The position numbers and the translations under genes were made by a program. Source: Scolanthus callimorphus (Eukaryota; Cnidaria; Anthozoa; Actiniaria; Edwardsiidae). Taken from it: DNA of 64,000 nt. The stretch is taken from positions 28,239,459-28,303,458 of the forward strand of contig CM066919.1 of NCBI GenBank assembly GCA_033964015.1, read 5' to 3'. Every line of letters begins with the position of its first letter. The first letter of the stretch is position 1. This document shows, one piece after another, positions 30,870 through 42,486 of this stretch. The notes beneath the pieces are model-generated. The model searched no databases and was not told the DNA's origin. It worked only from the letters and a program-made list of their open reading frames with translations.

Positions 30870-30915
30870 CTGCAAACGACAGCGCAATGAAAAGAACAAG
30901 CAAATAGTCTTTCAT
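30870..30915 (-). CDS. T3 exon 1: signal peptide
   Basis: ATG is at 30915. The peptide start (MKDYL) and the donor match T1 exon 1. One base change lies inside the codons (an AACAAGC context in place of AACAACC), altering one residue near the signal core. Confidence 0.7.
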
Positions 30916-31892
30916 GTTTCTGAATAGGTTTCACCACATAGGCGTCTTGTTGGCACTTTGTATTGTTGAATCTGTGAAACAAGTGAACACTAGAAAGACT
31001 CAACGTGACGGGCACAAGAAAGATCCTAATCTCCAAAGGATTGCGAGCCCTCTCATGTTGTGTGTGGCTCTTTGGAGGGATAGTAGTGAAAGATGTCTAG
31101 TTTTCCGTAACTTCTCCGTTATCATTTGTTGCCCTCATAGCAGTATAACTACCATGCACAGCAATAACAGAACAAGAATAAAAACAAAACATAGCAAATA
31201 GTGTAGACCATGTAGACAATAAAACGGAACTAACTTACGACCTTAGAAATTCTGGTTTGCGATTTGGGAATCAATTAATCAGGGTATTGGTTGGTTTTCA
31301 ATAAATCTGCAGGTAGCCTCTTGTCTATACCATAGACAATAGGCTGATATATCGAGCGTCCAAGATCACGGATAAAAGTGAACAAAAAGATTTCAAAGAA
31401 TCTGAATCCACTTGCTGTCGGTTTCATTACTCAACTGTGTAGCGCGTCGAGTGTTTCTGTCTCGTTTGAATGTATGCTTTTGCGAGACAAGCGGTCATAC
31501 AAGTTTTGCTAACCCGTTTTGCCGTGACTTGTCAGGTGTAAGCTGAAAACAGTGCAAATATCAGGGAACTTCACTAATCTATGATTATTTCTAGTTCTAT
31601 AAATATTTGAAAAGAGATTTGTGAAACAAGTAGTCATGTCTCTTAATTCGAAAACATTAGAAGATCTTCCGGACGTCGTCCAAACTGACACGTTCATATT
31701 TGCAAAGATTTCTTGCACCTTTCTTGCCCCGTAAGACATAAAAGCATTTTTGCGTGTTGCTGGTTCGTGTTAGTTTTGCTAAAATTTCTTTTGACACCTT
31801 TATACATTTTTCATGTGATGCGTTTGTTCTGGATTAGTTCTTGAAATGGGGCAAATTTAGTTATCCATTTTCACTGGTCCCATTGTGCTCAT

Positions 31893-33186
31893 TTAAGGAC
31901 GGTGCCCACAAAAACGAAGATTTTTTTTCGCACTTAATGACTATGTGGTAATGAAAGGTAATGTGAGGGGCTATCTATTTCCGATAAAAAAAGATAGGGT
32001 ACCCACGCAAGTTTTTGAGATAACCCATCCCAACACCCAAAAAAATGCAGAATTATCGTTTTTTTAGAAATTACGAAAAAAAAATACTTTTACTCGATAG
32101 TTTTATTTAAATTCTACTTTCGCTCGTAAAAGCAGCAGCTGTTATTACATTTGTTGGATTCCATAACAAATTTTTGTAAATTTCGGCTTTTAAAGGTATT
32201 TTAGGGGGTAAAATTTCTACAAAAGGTCCAAAATCTACCCTGACACCCGCTACTTTATGCGTTAAAAAAACAGCCTCAGCATATTTTTCGCACGTTAAAA
32301 ATTGCAAATACGATGCGGAGGTTTTATATTTTCAAATGATGTAAAAAAATATAGGGGTAGCCACGCAATTTTCAGAAATAATCGTGCCTTTTAACAGCAG
32401 GTAGAATGGTAATGTGACAAATCTGCGCACCCCTCCCCTGTGAGTAGAAATTGACATTCAAAATGGCGACTCTTTAAGCAAGAGGGGAAAAGTGGAAAAA
32501 TAAAGGTAACTACGAGGTACATTGACTAAAAAACACTTTTATATTGATTTTAGATAAAGGTGTAGTATATTTGATTCCACAATTAATGACAAGCAGGTCG
32601 AGTTTATTGAAAATAGCAAGGCCAACTTACGAAGTCGGGTTCTCTTTCAAACGATAACGACTTTTTTTGTCATTTACAAAGCGAGTCTTGGTCAAGCCCC
32701 GGGTCAAGCATTATTGAAATGAAACTGCACTTAGGCATATAACTTGAAGTGTAAATAAACATTAAGTTTTCTGATTCATTTGTTGTTATTTTGCGTAAAG
32801 TCCGTAAAGATATCTAGACTTTTAGGTATCAAACCTACGGCTACTTCCAAGTAAAAGGTTTTACTCAGAGAACAATTACGATACTTTTAATAAATGTAAA
32901 CTTTTGTATGTTATTTCCCTAATAAATTTCCAACTGAAGGTAATTTACAGAGAAAAACAAAGAAAAAAAGAAGAAAAAAGAGAGAAAAAAAAAAAAAATT
33001 CCACGGCCGCGGATGAGTTCCGAACCCAGGTACTTCCAGTGTCACTTGCAGTCCGTCTAGCGCCTTAACCAACTGCGCCATCGACACTTATCTGTAAATG
33101 TCATTGATTAAAATGCTAGATATACAGAAATCCGTATAGAATGCGCGAGCAGGATGCGCAGTAACATTAGTAGGCACCGTCCTTAA
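31893..33186. mobile_element. TTAA-flanked element with GGACGGTGCC ends
   Basis: The palindromic ends TTAAGGACGGTGCC and GGCACCGTCCTTAA enclose 1.3 kb. When it is removed, E1 regains the ATTTAAGTTATGGG sequence seen in E2 at 33454-33467. That shows it is a nested insertion with a TTAA duplication. Confidence 0.75.
33002..33089 (-). repeat. tRNA-derived SINE head
   Basis: The minus strand reads ATGGCGCAGTTGGTTAAGGC (A-box-like), then GGGTTCGGAACTC (imperfect B box), followed by a T-rich tail at 32935-32998. The acceptor stem does not pair, so it is not a functional tRNA. Confidence 0.5.
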
Positions 33187-33610
33187 GTTATGGGAAGGAG
33201 ACCTGGCGAGCCCAGATTGCGGAAAAAACGAAACTGGGGAGGGTGGGTGGGAAACGCGAAAGGGCGTCGCCAGGCCCCGGGAGCACAACGAGACGAAAAC
33301 ACAACCAATGTGAGTAACAGGACGAAAACGCGCCCTACCTGCGCGAGGATAGAGCCAAATGGTCAAGTGAATGCTAATGAGTCATACCTTAAATATTCGC
33401 ACTAATGACACCATTGAAAATAGTTATCCATTTTCACTGGTCCCATTGTGCTCATTTAAGTTATGGGAAGGAGACCTGGCTCCGCCCAAATGACGCTACC
33501 AAAGCCAGAACAACAACTCTCCACATCGCAGCCCTACTCAAAGATTACTTCCCATTACTCAGAGATCCCTCTCTCCCATTACTTTAGGATCTCCTCCCAT
33601 TACTCAAAAA

Positions 33611-33725
33611 TCCGAAATCCGGCCAACGAAAAGGTTGGGTTCCTTGAAAATGTCAAGGCCCTACGAAGTAAATGACCCATAGATGGTCGCAAACAAACAT
33701 GGAACCCAACCTTTCGTTGACCGGT
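33611..33725. mobile_element. MITE, GGCCAACGAAAGGTTGGG family, member 1
   Basis: CGGCCAACGAAAAGGTTGGG faces CCCAACCTTTCGTTGACCGG. A second member is at 33880-33985. Confidence 0.55.
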
Positions 33726-33879
33726 CAGATCATAGGACATGACAATTAGCATAACAGCGGTATACTTCTGACCAGCTTATATATCTGACCCATAGAGCTA
33801 TGGCATACTATACTGCTTGAATTTAGCGTAACCATGATGTACTTGATCGGGGTTGTTCATGTAAATTACTCCGATGTAC

Positions 33880-33985
33880 GGCCAACGAAAGGTTGGGCCC
33901 CCTTAAAATAAGGTAGCCCTAAGCTGTAAAGAGCCACTAACACGATAGCGAACAAACATGGAACCCAACCTTTCATTGACCGGTG
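33880..33985. mobile_element. MITE, GGCCAACGAAAGGTTGGG family, member 2
   Basis: CGGCCAACGAAAGGTTGGG faces CCCAACCTTTCATTGACCGG. The two members share GAACCCAACCTTTC ends and a similar length. Confidence 0.55.
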
Positions 33986-34179
33986 CCCGAACTAAGTCCG
34001 AGACGAGGCACAAAGGAGGACCCCCCCAGTCAATGAAAGTATGGGCTGCATGATGACGCGCCTATGGTTAGTTCACTACAATTTTACTGTACATAAGTGT
34101 GTTAATCTTTCTTATCTTATACCTCTGCTGATTATCTGTCCATGCCCCAATTTCCTTCTTTCTTCTTTTGTTTGACTAC

Positions 34180-34580
34180 AATTGTTAAACGTGTAGCTCG
34201 TGCCGACATCCAGCGTATGCGAAATTATGTTTTTTCTTTTCTACTTTACACTTTTGTTTGACCACAAGAGCCAAACTTTTAACTCATGCCGACATCCGGC
34301 GTATGCCAAATTATGCTTTTCTTTTCTTCTTGCATTTTTGTTTGACCACAAGAGCCAAACTTTTAGCTCATGCCGACATCCGGCGTATGCCAAATTATGC
34401 TTTTCTTTTTTACTTTCCACTTTTGTTTGACCACAAGAGCCAAACTTTTAGCTCATGCCGACATCCGGCGTATGCCAAATTATGCTTTTCTTTTTTACTT
34501 TCCACTTTTGTTTGACCACAAGAGCCAAACTTTTAGCTCATGCCGACATCCGGCGTATGCCAAATTATGCTTTTCCACTT
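34180..34580. repeat. 85-bp tandem array
   Basis: About five units centred on CATGCCGACATCCGGCGTAT, followed by GCCAAATTATGCTTTTC. The unit contains a small palindrome (GACATCCGGCGTATGCC region). Open frames across it are repeat artefacts. Confidence 0.8.
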
Positions 34581-35355
34581 TATATTTGTTCTCTTATGAC
34601 TTCGATTGTCTATGATTTATTATTCCTTTGTTCGACCACAAGTTTCTTATTCAGGTCCTAAAAATATCCGATCGGCCCATGCTAATTGTTTTCTTTTCCT
34701 TCATTGTACCTTTCCTTTCTTTTGAACGGCCTTTAATTCCTTCCTCTTGCCGACAGTTTCAAACCTAGTGAAGAAACACAGGGCATATAAGTCACTGGAA
34801 GAAGTATTGCACACGAGACTAAACATAAATAAATAACTGGAATAAGCAGGGAAAACGAGCGACGTAGTTGTTACAAATAAATGACAGACGGCAGCGAATC
34901 ACTGGTATAAAACGGGTAAAGGAATATGTACTGAAGCGGCAAACGTGGACGAGCATATGGTTAAATAAACTAGCAGTGACACCACACGGCAAATAATAGA
35001 CCTCTAGAAACACGACTAGTGTGAAATAAACTTATCTTCTCTGCCGCCAGAAATTAACTATACGAGAAAGAGGGTTTATAAAACATGAGTAAACGAGCAA
35101 CGAAGGAGATAGGTAAAAGGGTGGCGGGTAAAATAAACAGAGAAAGGGGACTAAACATGTTTCTGATTGTCTCTGCGAAATAGGTCCGCAGATAAACCGT
35201 CTAAACTGATAAAATTCTAGGGTGCAAAACGGAAAGCCACATGATACAAACCTTGATAAAACAGCATAAATGGCAGGCTAAGCTCCTGGTGAGAAGAAAG
35301 TTCGGGGAACACTACGATTTTCTCGCATTGCACCACGTGAAGTTGGTTGACTCGC
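34581..35355. other. Non-coding part of E2 left of the foldback element
   Basis: AT-rich with no exon, tRNA or inverted-repeat ends that could be defined. Confidence 0.35.
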
Positions 35356-36479
35356 CAGACTTCATCCAAGGTGAAGCTAGCGGGCAACTCAGCGGGCAAC
35401 TCGGTGAAGTTAGCGGGCAACTCAGAATGTGATGTTTTGGCCCATATCTCCCGAGGCTTTTGGCCAATCATCATGAGACTCGCACACAAGTGTACAAATA
35501 CGACAACAAATAATTTCACGTATATGTTTAATTACATATTATCAATCACGTGATCCAGTGACGTTTTACATTTCAGCGGGCAAGTCGATAAATCGCTTTT
35601 TGGCCGATAAATTGTCCCCGTTTTAGCCGATTGTCTTCAAACTTTCACTTGAGTGTACAAATAACAAAACAAACAAGAAGGTATATTTAATTTGAAGATT
35701 ACGTCATAAATCACGTGACCGTGGGTAAAAAACGTATTTCTCGAAACCAGAATGGAAAAGTGCCAAAAAAACTTTGAAAATACCACAAATAGCCCATGAT
35801 CAGATCAAAACATGCACTTTCGCAAGGTGACGTCATCAATCACGTGACCGTGGGAAAATCGCGTATATCTCGAAACCAGAATGGAAAAGTGCCAAAAAAA
35901 CTTCGAAAATATGACAAATAGCCCATGTTCAGATCAAACCATGCACTTTCGCAAGGTGACGTCATCAATCACGTGACCGTGGGAAAATCGCGTATATCTC
36001 GAAACCAGAATGGAAAAGTGGCAAAAAAAAACTTCGAAAATATGACAAATAGCCCATGATCAGATCAAACATGCACTTTTGCAAGGTGAATCAGGTCAAT
36101 CACGTGACCGTCGGAAAATCGCGTATATCTCGAAACCAGCATAGAAAAGTGCCTAAAGAACTTCGAAAATATGACAAATAGCCCATGATCAGATCAAACA
36201 TGCACTTTCGCAAGGTGACGTCATCAATCACGTAACCGTGCCAAAAAAACAGCTCTTATTGTGTTTAACGGGAGCAAACCTCGTTTGGAAAATATTACAT
36301 TCAACCATTGCATTCAACCGAAAAAAACATTAATACTAACTCACTAGCTCTATTATTGTACATTATTTCTGGGCAAAACATCACTAAACTTCACATGACG
36401 TAAAAGAGGTGACCGTGGGAAAGCGGCTCCGTTATATTATTCCGAACTGGTGTTTTAGAGCATGTTTGTTCAACGTGCA

Positions 36480-39005
36480 ACTCGACACTACAGCGGGTAA
36501 CTCGTTTTCTATTTCAAATGTCGTGTTCCTTGTTGTCCAATCGTCGTTTTTTGGCATTTGTACATAAATAACTTCTATTAAAACATATAGCGGGCAACTC
36601 GACACTACAGCGGGTAACTCGTTTTCTATTTCAAATGTCGCGTTCCTCGTTGTCCAATCTTCGTTTTTTGGCATTTGTACATAGATAACTTCTATTAAAA
36701 CATATAGCGGGCAACTCGACACTACAGCGGGTAACTCGTTTTCTATTTTATATGTGGTTTTCCTTGTTGTTTAAATTTTCGTTTTTTGGCATTTCTACAT
36801 AGATAACTTCTATTAAAACATACAGCGGGCAACTCGACACTACAGCAGGTAAATCGTTTTCTAATTCAAATGTCGCGTTCCTCGTTATCCAATCTTCGTT
36901 TTTTGGCATTTGTACATAGATAACTTCTATTAAAACATACAGCGTGCAACTCGACACTACAGCGGGTAACACGACATTTGAAATAGAAAACGAGTTACCC
37001 GCTATAGTGTCGAGTTGCCCGCTATATGTTTTAATAGAAGTTATCTATGTACAAATGCCAAAAACGACGATTGGACAACAAGGAACACCACATTTGAAAT
37101 AGAAAACGAGTTACCCGCTGTATTGTCGAGTTGAGCGCTGTATGTTTTAATAGAAGATATCTGTGTACAAATGCAAAAAAACGAAGATTGGACAACAAGG
37201 AACACGACATTTGAAATAGAAAACGAGTTACCCGCTGTATTGTCGAGTTGACCGCTATATGTTTAATAGAAGATATCTGTATACAAATGCAAAAAAACGA
37301 AGATTGGACAACAAGGAACACGACATTTGAAATAGAAAACGAGTTACCCGCTGTAGTGTCGAGTTGCCCGCTATATGTTTTAATAGACCTTATCTATGTA
37401 CAAATGCCAAAAAACGAAGATTGGACAACAAGGAACACCACATTTGAAATAGAAAACGAGTTACTTGCTGTAGTGTCGAATTGCCCGCTATATGTTTTAA
37501 TAGGAGTTATCTATGTAGAAATGCCAAAAACGAAAATTTAAACAACAAGGAACACCACATTTAAAATAGAAAACGAGTTACCTGCTGTAGTGTCGAGTTG
37601 CCCACTATATGTTTTAATATAAGTTATCTATGTACAAATGCCAAAAAACGAAGATTGGACAACAAGGAACGCGACATTTGAAATAGAAAACGAGTTACTC
37701 GCTGTAGTGTCGAGTTGCACGCTATATGTTTTAACAGAAGTTATCTATGTACAAATGCCAAAAAACGAAGATTGGACAACAAGGAACACGACATTTGAAA
37801 TAGAAAACGAGTTACCCGCTGCAGTATCGAATTGCCCGCTATATGTTTCAATAGAAGTTTTCTATGTAGAAATGCCAAAAAACGAAGATAGGATAACAGG
37901 GAACGCGACATTTGTAATAGAAATCGAGTTACCCGCTGTAGTGTCGAGTTGCCCGCTATATGTTTTAATATAAGTTATCTATGTACAAATGCCAAAAAAC
38001 GACGATTGGACAACAAGGAACACCACATTTGAAATAGAAAACGAGTTACCCGCTGTATTGTCGAGTTGAGCGCTGTATGTTTTAATAGAAGATATCTGTG
38101 TACAAATGCAAAAAAACGAAGATTGGACAACAAGGAACACGACATTTGAAATAGAAAACGAGTTACCCGCTGTATTGTCGAGTTGACCGCTATATGTTTT
38201 AATAGAAGATATCTGTGTACAAATGCAAAAAAACGAAGATTGGACAACAAGGAACACGACATTTGAAATAGAAAACGAGTTACCCGCTGTAGTGTCGAGT
38301 TGCCCGCTATATGTTTTAATAGACCTTATCTATGTACAAATGCCAAAAAACGAAGATTGGACAACAAGGAACACCACATTTGAAATAGAAAACGAGTTAC
38401 TTGCTGTAGTGTCGAATTGCCCGCTATATGTTTTAATAGGAGTTATCTATGTAGAAATGCCAAAAAACGAAAATTTAAACAACAAGGAACACCACATTTA
38501 AAATAGAAAACGAGTTACCCGCTGTAGTGTCGAGTTGCCCACTATATGTTTTAATATAAGTTATCTATGTACAAATGCCAAAAAACGAAGATTGGACAAC
38601 AAGGAACGCGACATTTGAAATAGAAAACGAGTTACTCGCTGTAGTGTCGAGTTGCACGCTATATGTTTTAACAGAAGTTATCTATGTACAAATGCCAAAA
38701 AACGAAGATTGGACAACAAGGAACACGATATTTGAAATAGAAAAACGAGTTACCCGCTGCAGTATCGAATTGCCCGCTATATGTTTCAATAGAAGTTTTC
38801 TATGTAGAAATGCCAAAAAACGAAGATAGGATAACAGGGAACGCGACATTTGTAATAGAAATCGAGTTACCCGCTGTAGTGTCGAGTTGCCCGCTATATG
38901 TTTTAATATAAGTTATCTATGTAGAAATGCCAAAAAACGAAGATTGGACAACAAGCATCACGACATTTGAAATAGAAAACGAGTTACCCGCTGTAGTGTC
39001 GAGTT
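36480..39005. repeat. 117-bp tandem array with orientation switch
   Basis: The unit contains CGAGTTACCCGCTGTAGTGT, ATGTTTTAATAGAAGTTATC and ACGAAGATTGGACAACAAGG. Because 117 is divisible by three, uniform open frames run on both strands. The orientation flips near 36970. A block of eight units repeats at a spacing of about 935 bp (for example 37058 and 37991). Confidence 0.85.
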
Positions 39006-39291
39006 GCACGTTGAACAAACATGCTCTAAAACACCAGTTCGGAATAATATAACGGAGCCGCTTTCCCACGGTCACCTCTTTTACGTCATGTGAAGTTTAG
39101 TGATGTTTTGCCCAGAAATAATGTACAATAATAGAGCTAGTGAGTTAGTATTAATGTTTTTTCGGTTGAATGCAATGGTTGAATGTAATATTTTCCAAAC
39201 GAGGTTTGCTCCCGTTAAACACAATAAGAGCTGTTTTTTGGCACGGTTACGTGATTGATGACGTCACCTTGCGAAAGTGCATGTTTGATCT

Positions 39292-39575
39292 CATATCAAG
39301 AAAATTTCGCCAAAAGCTGTCGTTTTGCCGACGTTGCAAAACTCCTTTATTAGGAAATTCCCCTTACCTTATTTGGGAGGTCTGTAAGTACTTTTCCTCG
39401 CATCGTAGCGAAAAAAGCAGGAAAAGTTCACCAAAACTTGCAGATACTCGAGAAACATCGTTTTCTTGTCCGCCATTTTGTTTTTACCCCCCGCCGAGGG
39501 GCCTGAGACGCGATTTGAATACCACAGGCAACCCGCGCGGATTTGCCATAAAAACGACAGCACTTTCTTGATATG
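39292..39575. mobile_element. CATATCAAG-ended MITE inside the foldback arm
   Basis: The ends CATATCAAGAAA and TTTCTTGATATG interrupt one 120-bp unit between GATCT and TGATCATGGG. Same family ends as 17505-17768. Confidence 0.65.
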
Positions 39576-40656
39576 TGATCATGGGCTATTTGTCATATTT
39601 TCGAAGTTCTTTTGGCACTTTTCTATGCTGGTTTCGAGATATACGCGATTTTCCAACGGTGACGTGATTGATGACGTCACCTTGCAAAAGTGCATGTTTG
39701 ATCTGATCATGGGCTATTTGTCATATTTCGAAGTTTTTTTGGCACTTTTCCATTCTGGTTTCGAGATATACGCGATTTTCCCACGGTCACGTGATTGATG
39801 ACGTCACCTTGCAAAAGTGCATGTTTGATCTGATCATGTGCTATTTGTCATATTTCGAAGTTTTTTGGGCACTTTTCCATTCTGGTTTCGAGAAATACGC
39901 TTTTTTCCCACGGTCACGTGATTGATGACGTCACCTTGCAAAAGTACATGTTTGATCTGATCATGGGCTATTTGTCATATTTCGAAGTTTTTTGGCACTT
40001 TTCCATTCTGGTTTCGAGATATACGCGATTTCCCACGGTCACGTGATTGATGACGTCACCTTGCGAAAGTGTATGTTTTGATCTGATCATGGGCTATTTG
40101 TCATATTTTCAAAGTTTTTTTGGCACTTTTCCATTCTGGTTTCGAGAAATACGCGATTTTCCCACGGTCACGTGATTGATGACGTCACCTTGCAAAAGTG
40201 CATGTTTGATCTGATCATGGGCTATTTGTCATATTTTCGAAGTTTTTTTGGCACTTTTCCATTCTGGTTTCGAGAAATACGCTTTTTCCCACGGTCACGT
40301 GATTTATGACGTAATCTTCAAATTAAATATACCTTCTTGTTTGTTTTGTTATTTGTACACTCAAGTGAAAGTTTGAAGACAATCGGCTAAAACGGGGACA
40401 ATTTATCGGCCAAAAGCGATTTATCGACTTGCCCGCTGAAATGTAAAACGTCACTGGATCACGTGATTGATAATATGTAATTAAACATATACGTGAAATT
40501 ATTTGTTGTCATATTTGTACACTTGTGTGCAAGTCTCATGATGATTGGCCAAAAGCCTCGGGAGATATGGGCCAAAACATCACATTCTGAGTTGCCCGCT
40601 AACTTCACCGAGTTGCCCGCTGAGTTGCCCGCTAGCTTCACCTTGGTCAGACTTCA

Positions 40657-42061
40657 GGCGACACAAATGGGAAACTAAAATAGCCATCGAGCAGCCACAA
40701 AAGACTCTCTGTGAGCACGAATAGAGGAGAGCAGGCGTAGAAACGAGTGGAGCCATGAAGGAAGTGGAGTTTTATTATATCCCGGCGTTGTAGAAATGGT
40801 TGTAGCTTGGACGAGTGGACGCGACCGCACGAAGCAGAGGATAGAGCCAAATGGTCAAGTGAATGCTAATGCATGAGTCATACCTTAAATATTCGCACTA
40901 ATGACACCATTGAAAATAGTATGGAAATAAAAGAGACGCTTTAGCTGCATTCAAAGGGTACCTTTGTTGGTAAAATTAGTACAAGACACTCATAAGTGCG
41001 TTTTGCTTTTTATGTCCTATTTGGCTATGAAAAATAAAACGGCTCAGAAACAACAGCTTTGCAATATCACCCTGTAATCTTACAAACAGTCAGGCTAAAA
41101 AATATCTCACTGGGTAGAAAGCGGCCGTTTTGGAGTTAAATTGACTGAACGAGATCCGTGTTATTGATGCAAAGAACTTATTGAAAATAATAAAACTAAA
41201 AATACCTTTTCAGTTTTCACGAAACATTTTCACTATTTCACGCCACAGAAGGGTTCTGGTCTTCTTTCCCAGGAGAGCGCCTTGTTCTTTGTGAGAAATC
41301 TTTTTCAACTGTAAAGAAAACCTTTCCCCATGTATTAAACATTTCCTCTAAGAATTTTAATAAGAACTCAACAATACCATACCCGCCCTTCAAAGAGGCC
41401 CCCAACCAATTTGCAGGGTGGCGCCTTAAGGATCGAATACAAAACAAGAGAATATGTCTGATACCATATTTAAAGTCGAAAATGATCGTAATGAAAGCTT
41501 CAAACATCAGTAGGATGGGCGGTGGAATCACGTATTTTTTATCACAAGGCTTTACAGGATCCCAAACTGTAAACTTGTACTTTTAACTTAATTGTTTATC
41601 TAGAGTGTTTTCTTCTTTCTTTGCTTTAAGCCCAAGGGGCATGGTGACGAGGTTTAAAAACCACAGGAATGACATACTTGTTGGTTGCCGAGGGTACCAC
41701 ACTGGAGATATGTCTACTAGGTTTCACGCTCGAAAAGGGCCCCGAGCCCAAGCAAAGAAGACGAGTCACATAGCAGATCAAATTGAAAGTACCTTGCAGG
41801 GTCTCTATTATAAGAGGGCCCATATTCGGGGGTCTTATAAATTGAGGCGAAATCGTTGTTCCTCTTCCTATATGTATGGCGTCTGGCACAGGCGGGAGAT
41901 GTTTTCAATATTTTCAAATGATTCCATCAAGAGAACGAACTCATTCTACACATGACACCCCCCCCCCCCCCCCCCCGTACGTACACGGAAATATTCTACG
42001 GATCCCACATCCACATAGTTACAAAACATAATCTATTACTACTTCCATCCGAAGGCTTTCA
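40657..42061. other. Copy 2 intergenic sequence right of the 9-kb insertion
   Basis: From 40920 it matches copy 1 from 9343. It includes the 97-codon frame at 41531-41238 and a poly-C tract at about 41957-41977. No firm gene. Confidence 0.4.
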
Positions 42062-42486
42062 AGGGACCGATTACGTGGAGAATTTCAGCCCGGGCTGAGG
42101 CTTCAGCCAGGCGACCGGGCTGATTTTTTGTTGTGATTGTATGTGGCATTTCAGCCCGGGCTGTTTCAAATCCCAGCGCCATCTTGCAACTAAAGCGCAT
42201 GTCATTTGGCTTTTACGCTGGATATAAGACAGCATGGGCGCAAATTTCCAGCCCGGGCTGAAAGTCTGCTGCGATTACATGGTGAAATTTCGCCCAAACA
42301 ACCCGGGTCGCTCTGACCGGGCCAGATTTTTAGCCAGGCCGAATTTCAGCCCGGGCTGAGATTTTCTTCATGTAATCGTAAATTTCTTATTACATGTAAT
42401 TGTCAAGAAGGCCGGGCTAGCGATTCAGCCCCCTACCCGGGCTGAAATCTCAGCCCGGGCTGAAATTCTCCATGTAATCGGCCCCT
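42062..42486. mobile_element. Palindrome-rich MITE, AGCCCGGGCTGA (copy 2 only)
   Basis: The ends AGGGACCGATTACGTGGAGA and TCTCCATGTAATCGGCCCCT are inverted. The 12-bp palindrome CAGCCCGGGCTG occurs repeatedly between them, some copies interrupted. Copy 1 lacks it. Confidence 0.68.

Larger units (their letters stand above)
24751..30915 (-). pseudogene. T3: chimeric tyrosinase-like gene across the duplication junction
   Basis: Exons are 30915-30870, 30216-29940, 29403-29339 (cut), 28630-28477, 28016-27757, 26403-26234 and 24991-24751. Phases agree except at exon 3. The 5' part is almost identical to T1 exons 1-3a. The 3' part is a diverged type with intact CuB (ELHNSMHC, FFLHHAFVDFMWHMWQ) and a short basic tail. 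Exon 3 stops matching after LLKR at 29339, so the TIPYWDW strand is missing and no donor of the right phase follows. If read through, the frame enters an inverted-repeat element. With a full 133-nt exon 3 the protein would be 426 residues. As it stands it is probably non-functional, or exon 3 must be skipped, which breaks the frame. Confidence 0.75.
31861..33421. mobile_element. Outer element E1 (copy 2 only)
   Basis: It starts TTATCCATTTTCACTGGTCC and ends AATGACACCATTGAAAA. TAG lies at both edges. The left end resembles the inverted right end (TTTTCACTGG versus TTTTCAATGG). It contains the TTAA element 31893-33186. Copy 1 shows the empty site (TTTAGTATGG) near 9342. Confidence 0.6.
35365..40647. 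mobile_element. 5.3-kb foldback (FB-like) element with 9-bp target duplication
   Basis: It is flanked by CAGACTTCA at 35356-35364 and 40648-40656. Inverted ends start CCAAGGTGAAGCTAGCGGG. The arms run about 1.1 kb (left) and 1.6 kb (right) and contain tandem units of about 120 bp (GATCATGGGCTATTTGTCAT, ACGCGATTTTCCCACGGTCA). The centre is a 117-bp array in two opposing orientations (about 36480-36968 and 36970-39005). Long inverted repeats built of subrepeats plus a 9-bp duplication is the architecture of Drosophila FB elements and of some Mutator-like foldbacks. No transposase frame is seen, so it would move in trans. Confidence 0.82.
33425..40916. mobile_element. Outer element E2, tandem to E1, holding the foldback element
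   Basis: It repeats the E1 start (TTATCCATTTTCACTGGTCC) right after TAG at 33422-33424 and ends with the same CACCATTGAAAA before TAG. Inside are MITEs, an 85-bp array and the 5.3-kb foldback element. No transposase frame is seen. Confidence 0.55.

Noticed and set aside
33002..33089. Functional tRNA gene on the minus strand
   Set aside because: The A-box is good, but the B box is imperfect and the acceptor stem does not pair. The T-rich tail fits a SINE.
32107..33405. Small frames within the TTAA element as a transposase
   Set aside because: The longest is under 100 codons, with no DDE-type motif and no similarity I recognise.
34180..34580. CRISPR-like or coding array
   Set aside because: Whole 85-bp units are tandemly repeated with no variable spacers; frames are artefacts.
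36432..38829. Repeated frames MPKNEDWTTRNTTFEIENEL and antisense partners as a repeat protein
   Set aside because: The unit length (117) is divisible by three and frames are open on both strands. Several units carry frameshifts or stops. No start or splice context.
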